NCBI RefSeq assembly: GCF_025420585.1
Contig: NZ_JAOEGB010000022.1
Coordinates: 87,035 to 151,034, forward strand
Direction of reading: 5' to 3'
Length of the DNA stretch: 64,000 bases
DNA from: Planotetraspora sp. A-T 1434
GTDB taxonomy: Bacteria; Actinomycetota; Actinomycetes; Streptosporangiales; Streptosporangiaceae
In this document: positions 52,355-60,569 of the stretch, in pieces
How the letters are laid out: each line of letters starts with the position of its first letter
How positions within the stretch are numbered: the stretch's first letter is position 1
Translations under genes and position numbers: made by a program
Notes under the pieces: model-generated
Databases searched by the model: none
Told to the model about the DNA's origin: nothing
What the model saw: only the letters and a program-made list of their open reading frames with translations

Positions 52355-52846
52355 TCAGGAGTCCCGGACGTCGAAGAGGGCCCAGACGACCTTGCCGCCG
52401 CCGCGGGTGAGGATCCACCCCCAGGTGGCCGTCAGGGCCGCGACGAGATGAAGGCCGCGCCCGGTCTCCGACAGGTCGCTGCCGGGGGACATCGCGGGCA
52501 CCCGCTCGCTCGCGTCGCGGACGGCGCAGCCGATATGGAACCGGTTGTTCACCAGCCGCAGCCGGATGGGCGGGCCGGACGCCGGGTCGGACACGCAGGC
52601 GTGCCGGAGGGCGTTGGTCACCAGTTCGGACACCACGAGCTGGGCGTCCTGGATCAGGTGGGGAGCGCCCCAGCCGCACAGGGTCCTGGCGGTGAAGTCC
52701 CGGGCGACGGCGGGCGAGGTGGTGCGGCCGTGGAGGGCACACGTCGCCGACGGCGGGGCGGACAGTTCTGCGACGTCGTCACGGTCGAACGAGGTCAACC
52801 ATGGAGGCGCTGTCGCGGCTCCCGGGCCCGCCAGATCTGCAGTCAT
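52355..52846 (-). CDS. Histidine kinase-like ATP-binding protein (anti-sigma factor type)
   Basis: The 163-residue protein has a single HATPase_c domain: VVSELVTNALRHA (N box), RDAS and GRGLHLVAALTATWGW (G box). Single-domain proteins like this act as anti-sigma kinases or partners of DUF5753 regulators in actinobacteria. A DUF5753 HTH gene lies 420 bp away, divergently oriented, supporting such a pairing. The start ATG 52846 leaves a non-conserved 45-residue N-terminus; a later start is possible. Confidence 0.82.
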   Translation of the reverse strand: MTADLAGPGAATAPPWLTSFDRDDVAELSAPPSATCALHGRTTSPAVARDFTARTLCGWGAPHLIQDAQLVVSELVTNALRHACVSDPASGPPIRLRLVNNRFHIGCAVRDASERVPAMSPGSDLSETGRGLHLVAALTATWGWILTRGGGKVVWALFDVRDS

Positions 52847-53015
52847 CGCCAGCCCCTGCGGTCGTCACGCGTTACACGTTGTGAACTTCCCTGTCGTCAT
52901 GTCTCTTGCCCCGTGCCTTGCGGATGCAAGCACACGTGAATGTGCAAAGTTCCCGCTCGGCGAAATTCCGCCTTAGTTCACGGTAAACACGATGTCGCCG
53001 CCGGCCGGGGCGCCG

Positions 53016-53130
53016 TCACCCACTCGACGTGAAGCGCCCGTTGGCGTCCTTGGGCATGAAGCCGTACTCCAGGACCGTCGTGGCGGTCACCGGGATGTTG
53101 ACCGCGAAGGCCCGCGAAGGCCCGCGAAGG
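53016..53130 (-). pseudogene. C-terminal gene remnant, family not recognised
   Basis: On the minus strand the sequence encodes AFAVNIPVTATTVLEYGFMP followed by KDANGRFTSSG and a stop. The codon usage and amino acid pattern look like the end of a real gene, but the frame dissolves upstream into a 10-bp tandem repeat. I cannot name the family. The rest of the 421-bp gap (52847-53267) shows no other gene. Confidence 0.3.
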
Positions 53131-53143
53131 CCCGCGAAGGCCT
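53104..53143. repeat. 10-bp tandem repeat, four copies
   Basis: GCGAAGGCCC repeats at 53104, 53114, 53124 and 53134 (the last copy ending in T). The repeat has probably expanded by slippage within the gene remnant on the minus strand; its length shifts any frame. Confidence 0.85.
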
Positions 53144-53267
53144 GGAAGTACGCGCACGATCACCACTGGCGAACGGCGTCGTGGACCCAATACAGTGATC
53201 ATCTGTCCGCAACACCGCCGCAACGAGAGACTGGTTCACTGAGAATCATGTCCGCCACGGAGTCCAC

Positions 53268-54170
53268 ATGAACACGGCACAGGCGGCGAACGCCGAGCCG
53301 GCGCGGATCGGAACGGCGCGGGGCGGGCCGACCGTCCTGCGCATCCTCCTCGGCACTCAGCTCAGACGGCTGCGCAAGGATCGCGGCATCACGCCGGAGA
53401 AGGCCGGGAGCGCCATCAGGGGGTCCCACGCGAAGATCAGCCGCCTGGAGCTCGGCCGGGTCAGCTTCAAGGAGCGCGACATCGCCGACCTCCTCACGCT
53501 GTACGGCATGACCGACCCCGCCGACCGGGCTCCGCTGCTGAGCCTGGCCAGAGAGGCCAACACGCCCGGCTGGTGGCACAAGTACGGCGACGTCCTGCCG
53601 AGCTGGTTCGAGGTCTACATCGGGCTGGAGGAGGCCGCGTCGGTCATCCGCAGCTACGAGCTTCAGTTCGTCCCCGGCCTGCTCCAGACCCCGGACTACG
53701 CCCGCGCGGTCATCCTGCTCGGCAACCCCAACGCGTCGGACGCCGAGCTGGACAAGCGGATCAGCCTGCGGATGCGGCGGCAGGAGCGCATCACCGGGCC
53801 GGACGCGGCGAAGCTGTGGGCCGTCGTGGACGAGGCCGCGCTGCGCAGGCCGATGGGCGGCGAGAAGGCGATGCGCGGCCAGATCGAGCACCTGATCGAG
53901 ATGACCGGGCACCCTAACGTGACCCTCCAGGTGGTCCCGTTCGAGCGCGGAGGCCACTCGGCGGCCGGCGGGCCGTTCACGATCCTGCGCTTCGAGGAGC
54001 AGGAGTTGCCCGACGTGGTCTACCTCGAACAGCTCACGAGCGCGCTCTATCTCGACAAGCCCGAGGACACCGAGGCGTACATGCAGGTCATGAACATGCT
54101 GTGCGTCGAGGCCCGGCCGGCCTTCCGCACCAAGGCCTTCCTGGAGAAGCTGCTCGCGGAGATCCGGTAG
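53268..54170 (+). CDS. XRE-type HTH regulator with DUF5753 domain
   Basis: The 300-residue protein has an N-terminal helix-turn-helix (about 25-85, LGTQLRRLRKDRGITPEKAGSAIRGSHAKISRLELGR) and a DUF5753 domain (about 105-295, QFVPGLLQTPDYARAVI and QVVPFERGGHSA). WhiJ/AbaA-like systems pair such regulators with a small DUF397 protein and an ATPase. The ATPase is present nearby, but I see no DUF397 gene. Start ATG 53268. Confidence 0.9.
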   Translation: MNTAQAANAEPARIGTARGGPTVLRILLGTQLRRLRKDRGITPEKAGSAIRGSHAKISRLELGRVSFKERDIADLLTLYGMTDPADRAPLLSLAREANTPGWWHKYGDVLPSWFEVYIGLEEAASVIRSYELQFVPGLLQTPDYARAVILLGNPNASDAELDKRISLRMRRQERITGPDAAKLWAVVDEAALRRPMGGEKAMRGQIEHLIEMTGHPNVTLQVVPFERGGHSAAGGPFTILRFEEQELPDVVYLEQLTSALYLDKPEDTEAYMQVMNMLCVEARPAFRTKAFLEKLLAEIR

Positions 54171-54174
54171 ATCC

Positions 54175-55092
54175 TCACGTCTCGGACAATGCGGAGAAGA
54201 ACTCCTGGCACGTCTCCGCGAAGGCGGTCGCGCGGGCGGTCGGCCGGACTCCCCGGACCGACGCGAGCACGACGTCGAGCGACGGCACGTCATCTCTGAT
54301 CGGGACGCTCACGACCCGCCCGCCGTCGTAGGTCTGGTCGGTCGCGGCCCGCTGGTTGAGGATCGAGTAGCCGTGCCCGCCCGCCACCAGGGACCGCGCC
54401 GTCTCATAGCTCGACGTGCGGAACCGCACCCGGGGTTCGGCGGCGTACAGCGTGCGGAAGTAGTCGCGGCTGCGCGGCAGGTCGAGGAGGATCATCGGCT
54501 CGGCCGCGAGGTCGGACAGCGACACCGCGTCGGCCCCGGCGAGCGGGTGTCCGGGTGGCAGCAGAACGTACGGCCTGGCCCGGGTGAGCGGCCTGATGTC
54601 GAGATCGAGGGCCAGATCGATCGCGTAGACCAGAGCGACCTCGCACCGGCCGTCGAGCAGGGCGCTCTCCACGGCGGAGATCTCCCCCTCGGACACCGTC
54701 ACCCGCACCCCCGGATGCCGCCCGGCGAAGTGGCGCAGCAGCCGGGACATGTAGAACGGCGCCAGCGTGGTGAGGCAGCCGACGGCGAGTTCGCCGGTGA
54801 GCGAGCCCGCCAGCCCTCGGGCCGACTCGGCCAGCGCGGCGGCGTGGGCCAGGAACTCCCGCGCCTCGACGAGGAACCGCTCCCCCGACCGGGTGAGCGA
54901 CAGCCCTCTGGCGTGGTGGCGGATCAGGAGCTGCACCCCGAGCTCCCGCTCGACCTGGGCGATGGCAGCCGAGATCGCCGACTGCGCCACCATGAGCTCC
55001 CGGCTGGCCGCGGTCATGCTGCCGAGCTCGGCCGCCGTTACGAAGTAACGCAGCTGGACGAGGGTGAAGTTGACGTCCGCCACGCCACCCAT
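54175..55092 (-). CDS. LysR-family transcriptional regulator
   Basis: The 305-residue protein has an N-terminal winged HTH (FTLVQLRYFVTAAELGSMTAAS and the AQSAISAAIAQVERELG recognition region) and a periplasmic-binding-like effector domain. Start ATG 55092 (MGGVADVNFT) was preferred to upstream GTG codons. It converges with the DUF5753 gene with a 4-bp gap and lies downstream of the ABC exporter genes on the same strand; the regulated gene is unknown. Confidence 0.9.
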   Translation of the reverse strand: MGGVADVNFTLVQLRYFVTAAELGSMTAASRELMVAQSAISAAIAQVERELGVQLLIRHHARGLSLTRSGERFLVEAREFLAHAAALAESARGLAGSLTGELAVGCLTTLAPFYMSRLLRHFAGRHPGVRVTVSEGEISAVESALLDGRCEVALVYAIDLALDLDIRPLTRARPYVLLPPGHPLAGADAVSLSDLAAEPMILLDLPRSRDYFRTLYAAEPRVRFRTSSYETARSLVAGGHGYSILNQRAATDQTYDGGRVVSVPIRDDVPSLDVVLASVRGVRPTARATAFAETCQEFFSALSET

Positions 55093-55173
55093 TGTGACCG
55101 CCCCGCGTCCGTACGGCTCCCGCAACCCTCAGGTGGGCCTCCATGAAGTTGCGCGGACCGTTCCATGCCTTGA

Positions 55174-55902
55174 TCAGGCGTTTTCTCGCTGGAAGAGCCG
55201 GGTGCCGATGACGACGCCCGCGACGACGAAGACGGCCGACACCAGCACGCCCCACAGGACCTCGGAGGAGGCGTAGGACCCGGCGAAAAGCGCCCGCAGC
55301 GCCTCGACGGCGTAGCGGAACGGGGTGAACCGGGAGACGGCGTCCAGCCACGCCGGCGCGAGGGACATGGGCAGCAGGGCCCCCGACAGCAGCATCAACG
55401 GGATCACAAGCGTCGACATGAGGGGCGCGAAGAGCTCCTGCCTGATCGTCAGGGCGGCGGCGTAGGACACCGACGCCATGCCGACCGAGAGGAAGACCAT
55501 CAGCAGCAGGCCGAGGAGGACGCCGGGCAGAGGCGCGCGGAGGCCGAAGGCGTACCCGAGGGCGACGATCGCGGCGGCCTGGACCAGCAGCACGACGCTG
55601 TCCTTGAGCACCCGCCCGAGCAGCAGCGACGTGCGGCCCGCCGGGGTGACCCGGAGCCGTTCCAGCACGCCGAACCGCTGATCGAAGACGATGCCGAAGC
55701 CCACGAGTCCCGAGCTCATGAGGGCGAGCTGGACGAGCAGGCCCGGCACGAGCGTGTCCCAGGAGCCGACGCCGCTGCGGGCGAACAGCGGGCCGAACAG
55801 CAGCAGGAAGAACAGCGGCTGGACGGCGCCGAAGACCACGGCGAACCTGCTCTTGAACGTGGCGCGGAGATAGTAGGCGGTCAGCGGGACCAGGGCGCTC
55901 AC
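55174..55902 (-). CDS. ABC-2 type exporter permease (DrrB-like)
   Basis: The 242-residue membrane protein has six hydrophobic segments, with LVQLALMSSGLVGFGIVFD, the DQRFGVLERLRVTPAGRTSLLLGR cytoplasmic loop typical of DrrB/ABC-2 permeases, and VIPLMLLSGALLPMS. It starts with GTG 55902, overlapping the ATPase stop (GTGA), so the two form one exporter. The substrate is unknown, possibly a drug or lipid. Confidence 0.88.
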   Translation of the reverse strand: MSALVPLTAYYLRATFKSRFAVVFGAVQPLFFLLLFGPLFARSGVGSWDTLVPGLLVQLALMSSGLVGFGIVFDQRFGVLERLRVTPAGRTSLLLGRVLKDSVVLLVQAAAIVALGYAFGLRAPLPGVLLGLLLMVFLSVGMASVSYAAALTIRQELFAPLMSTLVIPLMLLSGALLPMSLAPAWLDAVSRFTPFRYAVEALRALFAGSYASSEVLWGVLVSAVFVVAGVVIGTRLFQRENA

Positions 55903-56642
55903 GCGGCGGCTCCCTCACGCAGCTCGCGGCCGGTGACCGCGAGGAAGACGTCGTCGAGCGTGCCCGCCCCGTGCGCCGCCTTGAGCTCGGCCGGCGTGCC
56001 GGAGGCGACGATCCGCCCGTGGTCGATGATGAGGATCCGGTCGCAGAGCGCGTCGGCCTCCTCCAGGTAGTGCGTGGTGAGGAACACCGTGACGCCGTCC
56101 TTGTCGCGCAGCCGCCGCACGTGGTCCCACAGGTTCGCGCGGCTCTGCGGATCGAGGCCGGTCGTGGGCTCGTCGAGGAACAGCAGGGCGGGCCGGTGGA
56201 GCAGGCCCATGGCTATGTCAACCCGCCGCTTCTGGCCGCCGGAGAGCGAGGCGGTGGGCCGCTGGTCCATCCCGGGCAGGTCGAGCTCGGTGAGCAGCCG
56301 GTCCACCCGCTCGGCGGCCTCGGCCCGGCGCAGGCCGTACAGGCGGGCCTGGAGCCGGAGCTCCTCGCCCACCATCGAGAACGGGCCGACTGTGTTGCCC
56401 TGGGGCACGTAGCCGATCCGCCGCCGGACCTCCATGGGGTCGGCGAACAGGTCGCGTCCCGCGACGGTGGCCGTGCCGGACGTGGGCCGCAGCAGGGTCG
56501 TCAGCATGCGCAGTGTGGTGGTCTTCCCGGCGCCGTTCGGGCCGAGGAACCCGACGATCTCCCCTTGGGAGACGTCGAGATCGATGCCCCGGACCGCTTC
56601 GACGGCCCCGAAGGACCGGGAGAGTCCTCTCGCGTGAATCAT
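55899..56642 (-). CDS. ABC exporter ATP-binding protein (DrrA-like)
   Basis: The 247-residue ATPase has Walker A GPNGAGKTTT, the Q-loop GYVPQGN, the signature LSGGQKRR, Walker B LLFLDEPTTGLDP and the H-loop TTHYLEEAD. The C-terminus is shorter than in classic DrrA. Start ATG 56642 (MIHARGLSRSFG) was chosen; an ATG at 56693 adds 17 residues. It pairs with the downstream permease and is divergent from a TetR regulator, a common drug-efflux arrangement. Confidence 0.9.
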   Translation of the reverse strand: MIHARGLSRSFGAVEAVRGIDLDVSQGEIVGFLGPNGAGKTTTLRMLTTLLRPTSGTATVAGRDLFADPMEVRRRIGYVPQGNTVGPFSMVGEELRLQARLYGLRRAEAAERVDRLLTELDLPGMDQRPTASLSGGQKRRVDIAMGLLHRPALLFLDEPTTGLDPQSRANLWDHVRRLRDKDGVTVFLTTHYLEEADALCDRILIIDHGRIVASGTPAELKAAHGAGTLDDVFLAVTGRELREGAAA

Positions 56643-56650
56643 GCCGTTTA

Positions 56651-56675
56651 GAGTAACACCAAATTTGGAGTCACT
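56651..56675. promoter_or_regulatory. Candidate TetR operator around CCAAATTTGG
   Basis: The palindrome CCAAATTTGG (56659-56668) lies within the 65-bp divergent region between the exporter ATPase and the TetR gene, in an A/T-rich island flanked by GAGTAAC and GAGTCAC. This short region must hold both promoters, so it is the likely binding site for the TetR repressor. Confidence 0.4.
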
Positions 56676-56707
56676 TAAAGTTTGAGGCGGCACATAGAAT
56701 CTGAGCC

Positions 56708-57418
56708 ATGGAAGAGGGCCTGCGAGAGCGGAAGAAGCGGGAGACCCGGCAGCGCATCGCGGACGTGGCGATGGGCCTGTTCCTGCAGCGCGGCTTCGAC
56801 AACGTGACCGTCGCGGAGATCGCCCGGGTCGCAGACGTGTCGGTGAACACGGTCTTCAACTACTTCCCCGCGAAGGAGGACATGTTCCTCGACCGCAGCG
56901 AGGCGGCCGAGGGAATGCTGGCGCAGGTGGTGCGCGACCGGCGGCCGGGCGAAACGGTCGTCGAGGCGCTGCGGCGCGACTTCTTCGACGCCCTCGACAC
57001 CGGCGACTGGCGCTACGGCATGACCGAGGGCTCCGACATGTTCGCCCGCCGGGTGCGGGAGAGCCCCACCCTCGTCGCCCGCCTGCAGGTGCTGGACGTC
57101 GAAAGGGAGCTCAGGCTGGCGCGGGAGCTCGCCGACGCGACCGACGCCGACCCCGACGACCTGACGCCGTACATCGTCGCGGCGCAGCTCTGCGCGGTCG
57201 TCCGTACGCTGACGAGGCACTTCGCGGTGCGCCGGCTCGCCGGGGAGGACACTGCCCTGATCGTCGCGGACATCCGCGGGCATGCCGAGCGCGCCTTCGA
57301 CCTGCTGGAGCGCGGCGTCGGCGACTACGCCCTCCGCTGGCCCGAGACCGGCCCGACCGCCCCCACCCCCCCAACCCCCCGGCGTGATCATGCACAGGTT
57401 CCCGGACAGCCTGGTTGA
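56708..57418 (+). CDS. TetR-family transcriptional regulator
   Basis: The 236-residue protein has a TetR HTH (about 8-55: RKKRETRQRIADVAMGLFLQ ... TVAEIARVADVSVNTVFNYF) and a helical ligand-binding domain. It likely represses the divergent ABC exporter. The last 12 codons (HAQVPGQPG and flanks) are encoded by the first unit of a 53-bp repeat array, so the native C-terminus was probably replaced or extended by the repeat. Confidence 0.9.
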   Translation: MEEGLRERKKRETRQRIADVAMGLFLQRGFDNVTVAEIARVADVSVNTVFNYFPAKEDMFLDRSEAAEGMLAQVVRDRRPGETVVEALRRDFFDALDTGDWRYGMTEGSDMFARRVRESPTLVARLQVLDVERELRLARELADATDADPDDLTPYIVAAQLCAVVRTLTRHFAVRRLAGEDTALIVADIRGHAERAFDLLERGVGDYALRWPETGPTAPTPPTPRRDHAQVPGQPG

Positions 57419-57636
57419 GCTGCCCCAACCCTCGGCGTGATCATGCACGGGTTCCTCGATCCCGCCACCGACCTGCGGCGACTCAAGTCGTGATCATGCA
57501 CATCGCTCCTCGCGACTCGTGCATGATCACCACCACGGTTGCCGCAGGTCAAGGGCCAAGGCCGGGAATCTGCGCATGATCACGAATCAGATCGGCGCAG
57601 GTCAAAGGGGCCCTCGGGGAACCTGTGCATGATCAC
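57384..57636. repeat. 53-bp-phased inverted repeat array, complete (3 forward + 3 reverse), short centre
   Basis: Forward cores start at 57384, 57437 and 57490; reverse cores end at 57530, 57583 and 57636, all same-strand spacings exactly 53 bp. TTCC at +16 is kept in forward units 1-2 and reverse units 2-3, and reverse units 2-3 carry TGACCTG at +33. The facing inner cores span 41 bp, against 51-52 bp in the other complete arrays. The first unit lies within the TetR gene's 3' end. Confidence 0.92.
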
Positions 57637-57686
57637 GGCCGGAGACACGGGCCGTGGGTTTCTATGCGATCGATGCCTCGCACGCG

Positions 57687-58148
57687 ATGACCGGTATACA
57701 GGTCCACGTGAAGTTGGACGAGCTGGACCGCGCCATCATCAAGGCTCTCGTCGAGGACGCCCGCGCGACATATGCCGAAATAGGCGCTCAGGTCGGGCTG
57801 TCCGCCCCGGCGGTCAAGCGCCGGGTCGACCGGCTCATCGCCACGGGAGCGATCACCGGTTTCAGCGCGCGGGTCGAGCCGTCCGCTCTCGGCTGGACGA
57901 CCGAGGCGTACGTCGAGCTGTTCTGCCGCGGTAAGACCTCCCCTTCGGAGATCGGCATGGCGGTCGCCCGGCATCCGGAGATCGTCTCGGCCTGCACGGT
58001 GACCGGCGAGGCCGACGCCCTGCTGCACATCCGCGCGACCGACGTGAGCCACGTGGAGCGCATCATCGAGCGCATCGCCGCCGAGCCGTTCGTGGTGCGG
58101 ACGAAGAGCGCGATCGTGCTCTCCCGCCTGATTAACGGATCGCCTTAG
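57687..58148 (+). CDS. Lrp/AsnC-family transcriptional regulator
   Basis: The 153-residue protein has an N-terminal HTH (KLDELDRAIIKALVEDARATYAEIGAQVGLSAPAVKRRVDRL) and a C-terminal RAM domain (about 75-150). It probably senses an amino acid. It is followed at 139 bp by a DDAH-like enzyme and ornithine aminotransferase in the same orientation, so arginine or ornithine is a natural ligand. The start may be ATG 57687 or GTG 57708; neither has a strong ribosome-binding site. Confidence 0.88.
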   Translation: MTGIQVHVKLDELDRAIIKALVEDARATYAEIGAQVGLSAPAVKRRVDRLIATGAITGFSARVEPSALGWTTEAYVELFCRGKTSPSEIGMAVARHPEIVSACTVTGEADALLHIRATDVSHVERIIERIAAEPFVVRTKSAIVLSRLINGSP

Positions 58149-58287
58149 CGGTCGCCTTAACGGATCGCCGCAAACCGGGTGAAAGACGCAACCGATCCCC
58201 ACCAAGGAGCAACGCGGGCACATTGGCCGCCCGCCTCCCGGTTCCTACGCTGAAGACCTGTTCACCGGTTTCCCGTATGGAGCCTCG

Positions 58288-59124
58288 ATGACCTTGCCCT
58301 TCACCACCGCCACCACCGGCGAGCGCACCGGTACGGCACGGCACTACCTGATGTGCCGGCCGGAGTTCTTCACCGTGTCCTACTCCATCAACCCCTGGAT
58401 GGACCCGGACGCGGGCGCCGACACGGCGAGAGCCGTACAGCAGTGGGAGAGCCTCCGGCAGGCGTACGAGAGCCTGGGCCACACCGTCAGCCTGATCGAC
58501 GCGGTGGACGGGCTGCCAGACATGGTCTTCGCCGCCAACGGCGCGCTGGTCGTCGAGGGCCGCGTCTACGGAGCACGGTTCGCCCACGCGGAGCGGGTCT
58601 CCGAGGGCCCGGCGTATTTGCGGTGGTTCGCCGAGCGCGGCTTCGAGACGCTGGAGGCGTCGTTCACGAACGAAGGCGAGGGCGACTACCTGACGCTCGA
58701 CGAGATGATCCTCGCGGGGACCGGCTTCCGCACCGACGTGGCCGCGCACATGGAGGCCCAGGAGTTCCTGGGCCGGCCCGTGGTCACGCTCCGGCTGGTG
58801 GACCCGAGGTTCTACCACCTCGACACGGCCCTGTTCCCGCTCGACGGGAGGAACGTGGCCTACTACCCCGAGGCGTTCTCCGCGGGAAGCCGCAAGGTCC
58901 TGGAGCGGCTCTTCCCCGACGCCCTCATCGCCTCGGCCGCCGACGCCGAGGTCCTCGGCCTCAACGCGGTCAGCGACGGCCGGAACGTCGTCCTCAACGC
59001 CGAGGCGACCGGGCTCGCGCTGGAGCTGAAGCGGCGCGGCTACGAGGTCGTCCCGGTCGACCTGAGTGAGCTGCGCAAGGCGGGCGGCGGCCCCAAGTGC
59101 TGCACCCTGGAGATCCGCCCATGA
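58288..59124 (+). CDS. Amidinohydrolase of the DDAH / arginine dihydrolase family
   Basis: The 278-residue pentein-fold guanidine-modifying enzyme has an N-terminal MCRPEFFTV ... INPWMDP block, catalytic His177 (FYHLDTALFPL) and the active-site Cys in the C-terminal GGGPKCCTLEI (271-272). Annotated relatives are dimethylargininases. The INPWM block and the adjacent ornithine aminotransferase suggest it may release ornithine from arginine (arginine dihydrolase), but the sequence alone cannot decide. Its stop overlaps the next start (ATGA). Confidence 0.88.
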   Translation: MTLPFTTATTGERTGTARHYLMCRPEFFTVSYSINPWMDPDAGADTARAVQQWESLRQAYESLGHTVSLIDAVDGLPDMVFAANGALVVEGRVYGARFAHAERVSEGPAYLRWFAERGFETLEASFTNEGEGDYLTLDEMILAGTGFRTDVAAHMEAQEFLGRPVVTLRLVDPRFYHLDTALFPLDGRNVAYYPEAFSAGSRKVLERLFPDALIASAADAEVLGLNAVSDGRNVVLNAEATGLALELKRRGYEVVPVDLSELRKAGGGPKCCTLEIRP

Positions 59125-60365
59125 CCACGCGAAAAGACAACGTGACCGAGGATTTCATCCGGCTCGGCGAGAGCCGCAGCGCGCACAACTACCACCCGCT
59201 GCCCGTCGTCCTCTCCTCGGCCGAGGGCGCGTGGGTGACCGACGTGGAGGGCCGGCGCTACCTCGACTGCCTGGCCGGCTACTCCTCGCTCAACTTCGGC
59301 CACGGCAACCCGGCGATCATCGCGGCCGCCCGCGAGCAGCTCGAACGGCTGACGCTGACGAGCCGGGCGTTCTTCCACGACCAGTTCGCGGCGTTCGTCT
59401 CCGGGCTCGCCGACCTGTGCGGCAAGGACATGGTCCTGCCGATGAACACCGGCGCCGAGGCCGTCGAGACCGCCATCAAGGTCGCCCGCAAGTGGGGCTA
59501 CGAGGTCAAGGGCGTGCCCAGGGACCGGGCGAACATCGTGGTCATGGAGGACAACTTCCACGGCCGCACCACCACGATCGTCAGCTTCTCCACCGACCCG
59601 GACGCGCACGACGGCTTCGGCCCCTACACGCCCGGCTTCCGGATCGTGAAGTACGGCTCGGCCGAGGCGATCAGGGACGCCATCGACGAGGACACCGTCG
59701 CCGTGCTGCTCGAACCCATCCAGGGCGAGGCGGGCGTGCTGGTGCCGCCGGACGGCTACCTCACCTCGGTCCGGGAGATCTGCTCGGAGAGCGGCGTGCT
59801 GTTCATCGCCGACGAGATCCAGTCGGGCCTGGGCCGCACCGGGGAGACCTTCGCCTGCGACCACGAGGGCGTCGTGCCGGACATGTACGTCCTGGGCAAG
59901 GCCCTCGGCGGCGGGGTCGTGCCGGTCTCGGCGGTGGCGGCGAACGCCGACGTCCTCGGTGTGATCAGGCCGGGCCAGCACGGCTCGACGTTCGGCGGCA
60001 ACCCGCTGGCCTGCGCGGTCGGCAACGCGGTCATCGCGCTGCTCCGCACGGGCGAGTATCAGTCCCGGGCCCGCGAGCTCGGGGCCCACCTCCATGAGCG
60101 GCTGCGCGAGCTGGCGGACGCCCGCGAGGGCCGGCCGGGCATCGTGGCGGTCCGGGGACGCGGCCTGTGGGCGGGCATCGACATCGACCCGTCGCTCGGC
60201 ACCGGCCGCCAGGTCAGCGAGGCCCTCATGCGCCGCGGCGTGCTGGCCAAGGACACGCACGGCTCGACGATCCGCCTCGCGCCGCCCATCGTCGTCTCCG
60301 AGGACGACCTCACCTGGGCGGTGGACCAGCTCGGCGCCGTCCTCACCGAGCTCGCCGCCGGCTGA
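59121..60365 (+). CDS. rocD: Ornithine aminotransferase
   Basis: Class III PLP aminotransferase of 414 residues that converts ornithine and 2-oxoglutarate to glutamate semialdehyde and glutamate. It has NTGAEAVETAIKVARKWGY, FHGRTTTIVSFS, the cofactor Asp in LFIADEIQSGLGRTG and the PLP lysine in YVLGKALGGG. It is translationally coupled to the amidinohydrolase gene, so the pair likely degrades arginine via ornithine. Confidence 0.95.
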   Translation: MTTRKDNVTEDFIRLGESRSAHNYHPLPVVLSSAEGAWVTDVEGRRYLDCLAGYSSLNFGHGNPAIIAAAREQLERLTLTSRAFFHDQFAAFVSGLADLCGKDMVLPMNTGAEAVETAIKVARKWGYEVKGVPRDRANIVVMEDNFHGRTTTIVSFSTDPDAHDGFGPYTPGFRIVKYGSAEAIRDAIDEDTVAVLLEPIQGEAGVLVPPDGYLTSVREICSESGVLFIADEIQSGLGRTGETFACDHEGVVPDMYVLGKALGGGVVPVSAVAANADVLGVIRPGQHGSTFGGNPLACAVGNAVIALLRTGEYQSRARELGAHLHERLRELADAREGRPGIVAVRGRGLWAGIDIDPSLGTGRQVSEALMRRGVLAKDTHGSTIRLAPPIVVSEDDLTWAVDQLGAVLTELAAG

Positions 60366-60374
60366 GACCCTTCC

Positions 60375-60435
60375 GGTACGGCTCACGCCCCCGAGGGCGC
60401 GAGCCGTACCCACCGCTCAGGGCGTGAGCCGTACC
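60375..60435 (+). terminator. Terminator after rocD with two alternative right arms
   Basis: The left arm GGTACGGCTCACGCCC (60375-60390) pairs with 60395-60410 (one mismatch, 4-nt loop) or, perfectly, with a second copy of the right arm at 60420-60435. The hairpins are mutually exclusive. A similar duplicated right arm follows the catalase gene. Confidence 0.7.
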
Positions 60436-60470
60436 GGCGCTCAGAAGGTACGGCATGGCATCCCCCGCCG

Positions 60471-60534
60471 TGCATGATCACGGGCGGGGAAGGCGCGGGT
60501 CAGCCACGCCGTACGGGAACCCGTGCATGATCAC
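60471..60534. repeat. Partial 53-bp repeat array (two reverse units)
   Basis: Reverse cores end at 60481 and 60534, exactly 53 bp apart; the outer one keeps TTCCC at +16 and TGACC at +33. Forward units are absent, and the rocD terminator lies immediately to the left. The array lies between convergent genes. Confidence 0.85.
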
Positions 60535-60569
60535 GGCGGGGAGACCGGGCGGGGAGACCGGGCGGGGGG

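Noticed and set aside
52978..53223. 81-codon minus-strand open frame
   Set aside because: It reads a different frame from the plausible C-terminal remnant and crosses the 10-bp tandem repeat; no support as a gene.
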